From Mycobacterium sp. GA-1199 (GTDB lineage Bacteria > Actinomycetota > Actinomycetes > Mycobacteriales > Mycobacteriaceae), in NCBI RefSeq assembly GCF_001500045.1, contig NZ_LQIX01000053.1, positions 1 through 64,000 on the forward strand: DNA of 64,000 nucleotides. Direction: 5' to 3'. The notes beneath the pieces were generated by a model. The model was not told the DNA's origin and did no database searches. It was given only the letters and a program-made list of their open reading frames with translations. Every line of letters starts with the position of its first letter. The first letter of the stretch is position 1. Below are positions 34,285 to 42,399 of this stretch, one piece after another. A program made the position numbers and the translations under genes.

Positions 34285-35573
34285 GCGAAGAGATCCGAAC
34301 GTTGAGCGTCGGGGCGTTGACGCGGGTGGAGGGGGAAGGCGCCCTGCACGTCACGCTGCGTGACGGGGTCGTCGACACCGTCGAGTTGAACATCTACGAA
34401 CCACCCCGGTTCTTCGAGGCGTTCCTGCGCGGTCGCGCCTATACCGAACCACCCGACATTACAGCCAGGGTCTGCGGCATCTGCCCGGTCGCCTACCAGG
34501 TGAGCGCCTGCAACGCCATCGAAGACGCGTGCGCGGTGACCGTCGATCCGGAACTGGTGGCGTTGCGACGACTTCTCTACTGCGGGGAATGGATTCACAG
34601 CCACGCCCTGCACATCGTGCTGCTGCACGCGCCGGACTTCCTCGGCTATCCCGACGGGATCAGCCTCGCTCGGGACCATCCGGAGTTCATCGAGCGCGGG
34701 CTGGCGTTGAAAAAGGCCGGGAACCGGCTGATGGAGAAGTTCGGCGGACGCGCGATCCACCCCATCAATGTACGGCTAGGAGGGTTCTACTCGGTCCCGA
34801 AGCCGGCCGAGCTCGGCCCCCTGGCCGAGCAACTTCGTAGCGCCGTGGACGACGCACTCTGGTTGCTGGACCGAGTGAGTGAATTCGATTTCCCGGAGGC
34901 CGAGTTCGACCACGAGTTCCTGGCGCTGACAGCGCCCGACCGCTACCCGATCGAGAACGGCACGATTCGACGAAGCGCCGGGCAACCGTTTGCGATAAGC
35001 GACTTCAGCGACCACGTCGTCGAGTCGCAGGTGCAGCGGTCAACGGCGCTGCACGCCACATTGGACGGCGCACGCTACCTGACCGGGCCGCTCGCCCGGT
35101 ACGCGTTGAATTCCCAAACCCTTTCGCCCCTCGCACGTGAGGCGGCGGCCCGAGCAGGACTGGGCGCGGTCTGCCGGAATCCGTTCCGCAGCATCCTCGT
35201 TCGCGCTGTCGAAGTCGTCTATGCGATCGAGGAAGCGCTGCGTATCATCGCCGAGTATCGGGTGCCCGACCGCCCCTTCGTAGACGTTCCCGCCCGGGAT
35301 GGGATCGGCCATGGTGTCAGCGAGGCGCCACGCGGGCTGCTGTATCACCGCTATGACGTCGGTGCGGACGGTCTTCTGCGGTCGGCCGTGATCGTCCCGC
35401 CCACCGCTCAGAACCAGGCGGCCATCGAACATGAGATGGCCGAACTCGTCGGCGCAAACCTCACGTTGGCCGAGGACGCGCTCACCACGCTGTGCGAGAG
35501 GGCGATTCGCAACCACGACCCCTGCATCTCGTGCTCCGCGCACTTCCTGACGCTGACGGTCGACCGGTTGTGA
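34281..35573 (+). CDS. Group 3b [NiFe]-hydrogenase large subunit (alpha-like)
   Basis: The 430-residue catalytic subunit carries the NiFe ligands in RVCGICPV (L1, about 68-75) and DPCISCSAH near the C-terminus (L2). The nine residues after that His (FLTLTVDRL) are the tail removed by a maturation protease, encoded next. Such enzymes oxidise or evolve H2 with NAD(P)H as partner; in mycobacteria they are thought to dispose of reductant under hypoxia. Starts GTG 34281 inside the small-subunit stop. No hypABCDEF genes are in the window. Confidence 0.93.
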   Translation: MSEEIRTLSVGALTRVEGEGALHVTLRDGVVDTVELNIYEPPRFFEAFLRGRAYTEPPDITARVCGICPVAYQVSACNAIEDACAVTVDPELVALRRLLYCGEWIHSHALHIVLLHAPDFLGYPDGISLARDHPEFIERGLALKKAGNRLMEKFGGRAIHPINVRLGGFYSVPKPAELGPLAEQLRSAVDDALWLLDRVSEFDFPEAEFDHEFLALTAPDRYPIENGTIRRSAGQPFAISDFSDHVVESQVQRSTALHATLDGARYLTGPLARYALNSQTLSPLAREAAARAGLGAVCRNPFRSILVRAVEVVYAIEEALRIIAEYRVPDRPFVDVPARDGIGHGVSEAPRGLLYHRYDVGADGLLRSAVIVPPTAQNQAAIEHEMAELVGANLTLAEDALTTLCERAIRNHDPCISCSAHFLTLTVDRL

Positions 35574-36022
35574 GCGGCGATGTGGTGATCGGAATCGGCA
35601 ACAGCTTCCGCCGCGACGATGGAGTCGGCCCTGCCGTCGCCGAGGAGATCGCCGGTCGCAGCCTCCCGGGTGTGCGGGTGCTCGTCTGCACGGGTGAGCC
35701 TGGCGCCCTCCTCGACGCGTGGAGCGGCGCCGGACTCGCGATCGTCATCGATGCCGCGATGGGCGACGGGTCCAGTCCCGGTCGAATTCGGCGATGGACT
35801 CCGGGCGACGACGGGGCGGTGGGCGTCGTCAGCTCACATGCGATCGGGCTGCCTCAAGCGTTTACGTTGGGAGAAGCATTGCAGCAGCTGCCCGATCGCC
35901 TGGTCGGGTTCAGCGTGGACATCATCGACGCCGACCATGGCGTCGGCATGACGTCCGATGTCGCGGCCGCCGTTCCCAGTGTCGTGAAGGCGGTGCTCGC
36001 CGAACTCGATCACCACATGTGA
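35570..36022 (+). CDS. [NiFe]-hydrogenase maturation protease
   Basis: This 150-residue HycI/HyaD-family endopeptidase has the motif GIGNSFRRDDGVGPAVAEEI (about 7-26) and VIDAAMGDG, whose acidic residues bind nickel in the precursor and position the cut. It would trim the large subunit after the terminal His of L2. GTG 35570 overlaps the large-subunit stop by 4 nt. End of the hydrogenase operon. Confidence 0.9.
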   Translation: MSGDVVIGIGNSFRRDDGVGPAVAEEIAGRSLPGVRVLVCTGEPGALLDAWSGAGLAIVIDAAMGDGSSPGRIRRWTPGDDGAVGVVSSHAIGLPQAFTLGEALQQLPDRLVGFSVDIIDADHGVGMTSDVAAAVPSVVKAVLAELDHHM

Positions 36023-36044
36023 ATCGCGCGTCGACGCCCATGGG

Positions 36045-36256
36045 TCCTAGTGCCGGCCGCTCGCGAAAGCCTAACGCCCCCAGCGATTCCGGCCACTACG
36101 GCGACAATACGAGGCGGTTACCGCGCAATTCCAGGCCCGTGAAGCACCGATGCATCAAGTCCACACTGCCCGCCATCGCGGCGAGGTGAACGCCTTCGGA
36201 CGTCGTGCCGCCCTGGATGTCGTCGACGTCGGACTTCAGCAAATCCCCGAACCTGC
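36045..36256 (-). pseudogene. Remnant of a GH65 phosphorylase-like C-terminal domain
   Basis: Reading minus-strand, RFGDLLKSDVDDIQGG, TTSEGVHLAAMAGSVDLMHR and CFTGLELRGNRLVLSP match the conserved end of glycoside hydrolase family 65 (trehalose/kojibiose phosphorylase-like) proteins. An in-frame TAG follows, then WPESLGALGFRERP, the expected continuation. Nothing of the other 600 or more residues is present. M. tuberculosis has such a domain in Rv2006 (otsB1), next to fdxA in the DosR region. A decayed copy is the simplest reading. Confidence 0.7.
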
Positions 36257-36390
36257 ACCTGATGATCCCGTTCGTGCGCACCCGGTGGGAGCTCGAAGAG
36301 TGCCTCGCCCTCGTCGACTCCAGCCCACTCGGCCGCCAGCGGGGATTACATCGGTGGGTGATGGCGGAGGTGCCCTCGGTCGTGCACTGG
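36250..36390 (+). pseudogene. Remnant of PEP synthase C-terminal domain
   Basis: NLHLMIPFVRTRWELEECLA, then LVDSSPLGRQRGLHRWVMAE and VPSVVHW match the PEP-utilising enzyme C-terminal barrel of phosphoenolpyruvate synthase, where xLMIPFVRT and VMAEVPS are conserved. The match stops at about 36390; the sequence after it to 36604 shows no recognisable domain in any frame. No other PEP synthase part lies nearby. It abuts the GH65 remnant, which is on the other strand. An ATG frame covers it (36205-36459) but is unlikely to be functional. Confidence 0.65.
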
Positions 36391-36604
36391 CTCCTCGGCC
36401 CGCACGGACGCCACCGGTTTTCCCACACGGAATCGTCGGTGCTGGTGGCCAGGGCGTGAATGCCGCTTCTCAGCGATCAACGAGGCTTCTCTGTCGGCGG
36501 GTATCGATGTGGCGGCGGAACCCACCAATTCCCGCGTCGGGCAGCAGTTGGTCGTAGCGTTGTGATCTGTGCGTGCCGAGTCCTTCGCCGAGAGGAGATC
36601 GTCG

Positions 36605-36973
36605 ATGATTGAAGTGCTACCGGACATGCCCGATGGTGTGATCGGTTTCCAAGTGTCCGGTCGGCTCAGTGGTGAAGATCTGCGAGCCTTCGAGCCCACG
36701 CTGAAGCAGGAGTTGCAGACCGACGAGCTGCGGATCGTCGAGGTCATCGCACCCACCTATGAGGGTTTTGGCCCTGGCGGGCTGGTCGAGGACGTCAAGA
36801 TGGGATTCGGCGCCTTGATAAGTCATCACTCGGCCTTCAAGAGGATCGCCGTGGTCACCGACAAGGAATGGGTGGTGCACACACTGCACGCCCTGGCCTG
36901 GATGGTCCCCGGTGAGATCGCGCTCTTCGGTCTCGACGAACTGGAGCAGGCCAAGGCCTGGGCCGCGGGCTGA
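36605..36973 (+). CDS. SpoIIAA-like/STAS-fold protein
   Basis: This 122-residue protein has MIEVLPDMPDGVIGFQVSGRLSGEDLRAFEPTL and FKRIAVVTDKEWVVHTLHALAWMVPGEIALFGLDELEQAKAW, matching the SpoIIAA-like (STAS/Sec14-type) family. Members are small soluble proteins of unclear, perhaps lipid-related, function. GAGAGGAG upstream serves as ribosome site. It stands after the remnant region and before the PRC/MgtE_N gene. Confidence 0.75.
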   Translation: MIEVLPDMPDGVIGFQVSGRLSGEDLRAFEPTLKQELQTDELRIVEVIAPTYEGFGPGGLVEDVKMGFGALISHHSAFKRIAVVTDKEWVVHTLHALAWMVPGEIALFGLDELEQAKAWAAG

Positions 36974-37011
36974 GGCGTTGTCTTTGATGCTGTCCGAGGC
37001 GCGCCACTGAC

Positions 37012-37851
37012 GTGCTGCTGCTCAGCAGAATCGTGCGCCGCGAGGTTGTCGGCCAGGACGGACGCACGATCGGCCGCGTCGCCGATGTGACCGCCCGCCC
37101 CGACGGTGATGCCGGTCTGCCCCTCGCTGAACACGTCGTGTTGTCCCGACGGCGAGGGCATCAGGTTCTGGTCCCGTGCCACGCCGTCAACTTCGTTCAC
37201 CCGCAACACATTCGGCTGAACACCGAGGGTGAATCACTGTCTGTCGCGGCCGGCTCCCTGGCGCATGACGAGATAATGCTGGTGCGTGACGTCCTCGATA
37301 CACAGATCGTCGATATCACCGGGCAGCGACTCACCCGTGTGGCCGACGTGGTGCTCGCCCGCCGCCACGATGGCCGACTGGAGGTCGTCGGCGTCGAGGT
37401 GGGATTCGATGCCGTGTTGCGTCGCCTGGGCCTCGGCTGGTTGGCGAAACGCCTCCCTGCCGATGCCGTCGCATGGACAGACTTACACCTGACGTCCGAG
37501 CGGGGGCATGCCATTGCGCTCGGAACACCCCGGTCCGCGATTCACCTACTCGATCCGCGCGCGCTGGCGGCACTCGTCGCGCGACTCGACACGGAATCCG
37601 CGGCCGAGGTCCTCGGCACCAAGGAAGCCGCGGTGGCCGCAGACGTCCTCCAAGCCAGCCACCCCGCTGACGCGGAACGGATTTTGCGAGCGTTGACCGA
37701 AAGTAAGGCCGCCGACGTCGTCGCTGCCATGCCGACCGACCACGCCACCCGGTGGAGGGACCGGTTGTCTGCCTCGCCCCTGTTGAGGAACAGGCACTTT
37801 CGCCGCTTCGGAGTGTGGCCGCGTCGGCGACGCGCAACGCGGCCGACGTGA
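37012..37851 (+). CDS. PRC-barrel plus MgtE N-terminal domain protein
   Basis: The 279-residue protein has two PRC-barrel-like segments (about 1-75 and 85-160, the second VRDVLDTQIVDITGQRLTRVADV). A helical MgtE_N-like region follows (about 190-260: LDPRALAALVARLDTESAAEVLGTKEAAVAADVL...VVAAMPTDHATRW). MgtE_N domains sense Mg2+ in Mg channels; here there is no channel domain. Its stop overlaps the start of the Nramp gene by 4 nt, so it is probably the regulatory or sensory partner of that transporter. GTG start. Confidence 0.75.
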   Translation: MLLLSRIVRREVVGQDGRTIGRVADVTARPDGDAGLPLAEHVVLSRRRGHQVLVPCHAVNFVHPQHIRLNTEGESLSVAAGSLAHDEIMLVRDVLDTQIVDITGQRLTRVADVVLARRHDGRLEVVGVEVGFDAVLRRLGLGWLAKRLPADAVAWTDLHLTSERGHAIALGTPRSAIHLLDPRALAALVARLDTESAAEVLGTKEAAVAADVLQASHPADAERILRALTESKAADVVAAMPTDHATRWRDRLSASPLLRNRHFRRFGVWPRRRRATRPT

Positions 37852-39089
37852 CGGTGATCAAGCGCCGCCGTCGGTTGGCGATCGGGGCGCTGGTGGCGGT
37901 GGTGGGTCCCGGGCTGCTCGCCGGTCTGTCCGATGATGACCCTGCCGGTATCACCACGTATTCGGTGCTCGGCGCCGACTACGGTTATCAACTGCTCTGG
38001 GTTCTGCTGCTGTCCACCCTCGCCTTGGTGATGTTCCACGTCCTTGCCGCCCGCATGGGCGTGGTCACCGGGCAGGGGTTGATCGGCCTGGTGCGCCAAC
38101 GCTACGGCGTACGCGTCGGCGGCGCGGCACTCGTCACGCTGGTCGTCGCGAACGTCGGTACAACATGCGCCGAGTTCGCCGGGATCGCAGCCGGTTTCGA
38201 GCTATTCGGTGTCAGCCGATACATCAGTGTCCCTGTCGCGGCGCTGCTCGTCTCGACCCTGGTGCTGCGCGGGAACTTCCAACGCGTCGAGCACTTCTTG
38301 CTGCTGTTGTCGACAGTGTTTCTCGCCTACATCGCTTCGGGAATACTCGCTCATCCCGACTGGGGGGCCGCGGCACACGGGCTCTTGGTGCCGACGATGC
38401 CCGCCGACCGGGACGCCTTGGCAATCGTCACCGCCACCGTCGGCACGACGCTCGCGCCATGGGGACTGTCGTTCATCCAGTCATATGCCGTCGACAAGAA
38501 GTTGCGGGTCGAAGATCTGCGCTTAGAACGCGTCGACGTGGTGACCGGTGCCCTGCTGACTGGCGTGATCGGCTTTTTCGTCGTGGTGGCCTGCGCGGCA
38601 ACCCTGTATCGCGATGGTCGCTCCATTACCGACGCCGCAGATGCCGCCCTTGCATTGCAGCCGCTCGCCGGCGAGTTGGCGTCGACCCTGTTCGGGATCG
38701 GGCTGATCGGCGCCGCTGTGCTGGCCGCATCCATTCTGCCGTTGTCGACGGCCTATTCGGTGTGCGAGTACGCCGGGGCCGAGGCCGCCTTGAATGACCC
38801 CTTCCGAACGGCGAGAACGTTCTATCTCACATTCGGCCTCGTCACGGTGCTCGGCGCGGTTGTCGTCATGGTTCCTGGTGCGCCGCTGGTGACGATCCTC
38901 GTTGCCACTCAGGTTCTCAATGCGATTCTGCTCATCCCTTTGATGGGCGTGATCATCGGTGTCGCGCGTGACGCTGACTTGATGGGCGAATTTCAGTTGA
39001 GCACAAGGGCCTCGGTGGCCTACGGCGTCACCGCGGCCGTCGTGCTGATGTGTGTGGTTGCTCTGGCGGTGACCGCCGGCTGGGGCTGA
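37848..39089 (+). CDS. Nramp-family divalent metal transporter
   Basis: The 413-residue membrane protein has about 11 helices. The first helix carries LLAGLSDDDPAGITTYSVLGA, a variant of the Nramp DPGN metal site (here DDPAGI). Helix 6 is TLAPWGLSFIQSYAVDKKL, where canonical transporters have MPH; the Met and His are replaced, so metal choice may differ from Mn/Fe. GTG 37848 overlaps the preceding stop. It forms a unit with the MgtE_N protein, a pairing seen in other actinobacteria. Confidence 0.82.
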   Translation: MTVIKRRRRLAIGALVAVVGPGLLAGLSDDDPAGITTYSVLGADYGYQLLWVLLLSTLALVMFHVLAARMGVVTGQGLIGLVRQRYGVRVGGAALVTLVVANVGTTCAEFAGIAAGFELFGVSRYISVPVAALLVSTLVLRGNFQRVEHFLLLLSTVFLAYIASGILAHPDWGAAAHGLLVPTMPADRDALAIVTATVGTTLAPWGLSFIQSYAVDKKLRVEDLRLERVDVVTGALLTGVIGFFVVVACAATLYRDGRSITDAADAALALQPLAGELASTLFGIGLIGAAVLAASILPLSTAYSVCEYAGAEAALNDPFRTARTFYLTFGLVTVLGAVVVMVPGAPLVTILVATQVLNAILLIPLMGVIIGVARDADLMGEFQLSTRASVAYGVTAAVVLMCVVALAVTAGWG

Positions 39090-39117
39090 GAGCCAGGACG
39101 CCAGGACCGGAAGTCGA

Positions 39118-39711
39118 TCACTGATCGTGGAGCAATGCCACATTGACGAGTTCCTGTGCGTGGACCAGCTGACGTTCGGCTTGTTCGATGCTCGATTTGA
39201 ACTCGCCGTCATAAGCGTTCCGCGACCCTGCTGCCGCTGACAGGCACATGTGTGCGGCGGCGTGAGCGTCCTCCGCCGCTGCCGCCAACTCGCTGGTGAG
39301 TTCGGGGGTAGGCGCTGGCAGGTAGGTGTGCACATTGACGCCGGCGAGATCGTGCATTCGTTGGCATGCCTGCTCCAGACCTATCGGAGTCAGGCTCTCC
39401 ATGGAGTGCCGGGCATCGGCGATGGAATCCTGTAGCTTCATGACAGGAGTATGCGCACGCTCCCACCACTGTGAGATGGACTGTCGCTCAGTGGGTGTCG
39501 TCGCTGCAGGCTGAGCTCGGTCACTTCCGCGATCTATCGCCACCACTGCCGCCAGAACCATCAGCGCGACAACAGCGCCCGCGCCGAAGAGGGCCCATTT
39601 CGTCCGGTACCACGCGGTCGCCTCCGGCCACCGCTCTTCTATAGGCGCCCCACAGTCGCCACAGAGATCGAAATCCGGCGGATTGTGATGGCCGTTCGGA
39701 CATGTCACCAT
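39118..39711 (-). CDS. Zinc-ribbon, single-pass membrane protein
   Basis: The N-terminus holds a zinc ribbon, CPNGHHNPPDFDLCGDCG (residues 4-21), followed by one membrane helix (about 39-59, WALFGAGAVVALMVLAAVVAI). The outer 135 residues are mainly helical with two cysteines (ACQRM, HMCLS). The ribbon would be cytoplasmic. No enzyme family recognised. It converges on the Nramp gene and lies downstream of the Ddn-like gene by 47 nt on the same strand. Confidence 0.7.
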   Translation of the reverse strand: MVTCPNGHHNPPDFDLCGDCGAPIEERWPEATAWYRTKWALFGAGAVVALMVLAAVVAIDRGSDRAQPAATTPTERQSISQWWERAHTPVMKLQDSIADARHSMESLTPIGLEQACQRMHDLAGVNVHTYLPAPTPELTSELAAAAEDAHAAAHMCLSAAAGSRNAYDGEFKSSIEQAERQLVHAQELVNVALLHDQ

Positions 39712-39758
39712 TTCTCAAGCCTCCTCGGACATTCCGCCTTGTGGGCGGCCCATAGAGA

Positions 39759-40163
39759 TCATCCGACCCGGTCCAACATCAAGAACTGGTGAATCCCGAA
39801 CCGCTCGAACGCCCGTGCACGCCGGGTCGAGAGCAGCCGGCCCGCGGTCTGCGCGTCGATGACTCGGGGTGCGACGACGTTGTAATTGCGACCGCCGCTT
39901 GTCACGATCGCTTCGCCGCAAGCCTGCACGTTGCGCAACCAGTCGACGTCGGTGCCGTACGGCAGCGGAAGAATGAATGCGTTGTCCACCTGATCGGCCA
40001 CGACTGGAGTGGCGTAATGCCGCCCGGATCGGCGGCCGGTATGCCGGATGACGGAGGCATACCAGTGCTTGCGGCCTGCCAACCGCATCATCAGTGGATT
40101 CAGCAGGTATTTGTTGAACGTACGCACCTTGTCCTTGACCCGATCGACTGGGTTTGGAGGCAT
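39759..40163 (-). CDS. Ddn-like deazaflavin (F420)-dependent nitroreductase family protein
   Basis: The 134-residue protein matches the mycobacterial Ddn/F420 split-barrel family: NKYLLNPLMMRLAGRKHWYASVIRHTGRRSGRHYATPVVA, then LPLPYGTDVDWLRNVQACGEAIVT. Members use F420H2 to reduce quinones or activate nitro drugs. ATG 40163 is preferred; an upstream in-frame start would place the promoter sites inside the gene. Two DosR-type sites lie 34-75 nt upstream, shared with the acs operon. Confidence 0.82.
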   Translation of the reverse strand: MPPNPVDRVKDKVRTFNKYLLNPLMMRLAGRKHWYASVIRHTGRRSGRHYATPVVADQVDNAFILPLPYGTDVDWLRNVQACGEAIVTSGGRNYNVVAPRVIDAQTAGRLLSTRRARAFERFGIHQFLMLDRVG

Positions 40164-40196
40164 ATCGCGATCCTCGACGACCGGCTCGTTGGTCGC

Positions 40197-40238
40197 ATAG
40201 GGCCGTCCGGCCGACGTCCGAGGGCCAAATGGCACGAA
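40197..40238. promoter_or_regulatory. Tandem DosR boxes, Ddn-like and acs-pdh promoter
   Basis: The cores are GGGCCGTCCGGCCG (40200-40213) and GGGCCAAATGGCAC (40222-40235), centres 22 bp apart. Each has a perfect left half GGGCC; the right halves have one mismatch from GNCCC. They sit between the Ddn-like start (40163) and the small gene before acs (40343). Confidence 0.6.
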
Positions 40239-40342
40239 CCATAGACGGAGGCCGATGGGGCTTGATCTTGTGACTTTCGTCTCTATCTCCGTCGGTCAGT
40301 CGCGCCGATCATGAATGCGACAACCGACAGCGAGGATTGGGG

Positions 40343-40603
40343 ATGCCGATGGTGCCGACTGACCGCGCCGATATGACCACTGCGGAGCTCGACACCATCG
40401 CCTGGCGGTTCCTTCGGTCCGAGTTCGCCGGTCGGATCTACTCCGATTGGTCGCTCGACCGCCGCCTCGACGCCTACCTTCTGCATCACGGCGGGGCCGA
40501 CTTCCTCGTCGACGGATCGGCCTACGCCGCGCTGCTGGAGCGGGTGATGGTGAACATCGGGCCCGCCAGGCGCAGTGGTGTTCTTTCCCTACCGGATATG
40601 TGA
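40343..40603 (+). CDS. Small hypothetical protein upstream of acs
   Basis: This frame gives 86 residues from ATG 40343, or 76 from ATG 40373 (MTTAELDTIAWRFLRSEFAG). It is soluble, with RIYSDWSLDRRLDAYLLHHGGADFLVDGSAYAALLERVM; no known domain. It ends 8 nt before acs and probably leads the acs-pdh operon. The even, amphipathic sequence and tight spacing suggest a real gene. Function unknown. Confidence 0.6.
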   Translation: MPMVPTDRADMTTAELDTIAWRFLRSEFAGRIYSDWSLDRRLDAYLLHHGGADFLVDGSAYAALLERVMVNIGPARRSGVLSLPDM

Positions 40604-40611
40604 GTCCTGCC

Positions 40612-42399
40612 ATGACCGTCATCGAAAAGACCATCGAGGACTGGAAGGTCCGCCCCAACTACGCCGACTACGAGCAGACTCGGGCGGCGTTCCGCTGGTC
40701 GGCGGTCCCCGACCCCTGCGAGGGGATGGCGCGCGGCGGCTGCAATATCGCCTATGCAGCGGTCGACCGCCACGCCGACGGACCGCTGGCGTCGCGCACG
40801 GCCCTTCGGTTCGTCAGCGACAGCGGCCCCAGCGAGAACCTTGTCATCGAGGACCTCAGTTACGCCGAACTCGGCCGTCGCACCCGCAGGTTCACCAATG
40901 TGTTGCGGGGGCTGGGCGTGGGTAAGGGCGACCGCGTATTTCTGATCATGGGCCGCATTCCGGAGCTGTATGTCACGATGCTCGGCGCGCTGCGCAACGG
41001 CAGTGTGGTTTCGCCGCTGTTCTCGGCGTTCGGTCCGGAGCCCATCGCCACCCGCGTCACCATCGGCGAGGCGGCCGTCCTGGTGACGACGACGGCGCTC
41101 TACAAGCGCAAGATCGCCAAGATCCGCGACCAGCTGCCGTCGGTCCGCCACATTCTGCTGGTCGATGGGTCCGAGACCGAACCCATACCCGGCACGCTCA
41201 GTCTGGCGCCGCTTATGGACGAAGCCTCCGAATACGCCCCGATCGAACCCACCACCGCGGAGGATACCTCGCTGCTGCACTTCACCAGCGGCACCACCGG
41301 CACCCCGAAGGGCGCGCGCCACGTGCACGGCGCGGTGACAATGCACTATGTCACCGGGCTGTACGCCCTTGACCTTCATCCCGACGACATCTATTGGTGC
41401 ACAGCCGATCCGGGATGGGTCACCGGCACCTCCTACGGCATCATCGCACCGCTGCTACACGGGATCACCTCGATCATCGACGAAGCCGAGTTCGACGCCC
41501 AGCGCTGGTATCGCATCCTCCAAGATGAGGGCGTCACCGTCTGGTACACCGCGCCGACGGCCATCCGCATGCTGATCAAGGCGGGTCCGGAAGTCGCTGC
41601 GCAATACCACTTTCCCCGGCTGCGATTCATCGCGAGCGTCGGTGAACCGCTGAACGCCGAGGCGGTGTGGTGGGGCAAGCGCGTGTTGGGTCTGCCCATC
41701 CACGACAACTGGTGGCAGACGGAGACCGGTGGGATCATGATCGCCAACACGCCGGCCTTCGACATCAAGCCTGGATCGATGGGTCGCCCGCTGCCCGGTG
41801 TAAACGCCTTTGTGGTGCGCCGCAACGACGACGGTTCGGTGTCGGCGATCGACCAACCCGACATCGAGGGGGAACTCGCCCTCAAACCCGGCTGGCCGTC
41901 GATGTTTCGTGAGTACCTTCATCAAGAAGAGCGGTATCACAAGAGCTTTGCCAACGGCCTGTACATGTCGGGCGATCTGGTCAAGCGTGACCGCGACGGA
42001 TATTTCTGGTTCGTCGGCCGCGCCGATGACGTGATCAAGTCCGCGGGCCACCTGATCGGGCCGTTCGAGGTGGAGAACGCGCTGACCGATCACCCGGCCG
42101 TCGCCGAGGCCGCAGTGATCGGCAAGCCAGACCCCACGGTCGGGGAACTGGTGAAAGCCTTCGTCACGCTCAAGGATGGCTTCGATCCGACCGACGAGCT
42201 GCGTGCACAGCTGACCGGTCAGGCGCGTAAGCGCCTCGGCGCCGCGGTCGCACCGAAGGAAATCGAATTCGTCGAGAGCCTGCCGCACACGCGCAGCGGC
42301 AAGATCATGCGCCGGCTGCTCAAGGCGCGCGAACTCGGATTACCCGAGGGAGACACCTCCACCGTCGAAACACCGCAGCACCAGGAGGCCTCACCATGA
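40612..42399 (+). CDS. Acetyl-CoA synthetase (AMP-forming), AcsA-type
   Basis: The 595-residue adenylate-forming enzyme has P-loop LLHFTSGTTGTPKGARHVHGA (about 220), NWWQTETGG, YMSGDLVKRDRDGYFWFVGRADDVIKSAGHLIGPFEVE and the terminal Lys in LPHTRSGKIMRR. It makes acetyl-CoA from acetate, ATP and CoA; the AcsA-type length is shorter than the PrpE-like enzyme at 10276. It overlaps pdhA by 4 nt. Placed with pyruvate dehydrogenase, it feeds acetyl-CoA from both acetate and pyruvate. Confidence 0.88.
   Translation: MTVIEKTIEDWKVRPNYADYEQTRAAFRWSAVPDPCEGMARGGCNIAYAAVDRHADGPLASRTALRFVSDSGPSENLVIEDLSYAELGRRTRRFTNVLRGLGVGKGDRVFLIMGRIPELYVTMLGALRNGSVVSPLFSAFGPEPIATRVTIGEAAVLVTTTALYKRKIAKIRDQLPSVRHILLVDGSETEPIPGTLSLAPLMDEASEYAPIEPTTAEDTSLLHFTSGTTGTPKGARHVHGAVTMHYVTGLYALDLHPDDIYWCTADPGWVTGTSYGIIAPLLHGITSIIDEAEFDAQRWYRILQDEGVTVWYTAPTAIRMLIKAGPEVAAQYHFPRLRFIASVGEPLNAEAVWWGKRVLGLPIHDNWWQTETGGIMIANTPAFDIKPGSMGRPLPGVNAFVVRRNDDGSVSAIDQPDIEGELALKPGWPSMFREYLHQEERYHKSFANGLYMSGDLVKRDRDGYFWFVGRADDVIKSAGHLIGPFEVENALTDHPAVAEAAVIGKPDPTVGELVKAFVTLKDGFDPTDELRAQLTGQARKRLGAAVAPKEIEFVESLPHTRSGKIMRRLLKARELGLPEGDTSTVETPQHQEASP

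Noticed and set aside
36391..36604. Continuation of the PEP synthase remnant or another gene
   Set aside because: No frame shows family motifs beyond 36390; the stretch before the STAS-like ATG appears non-coding.
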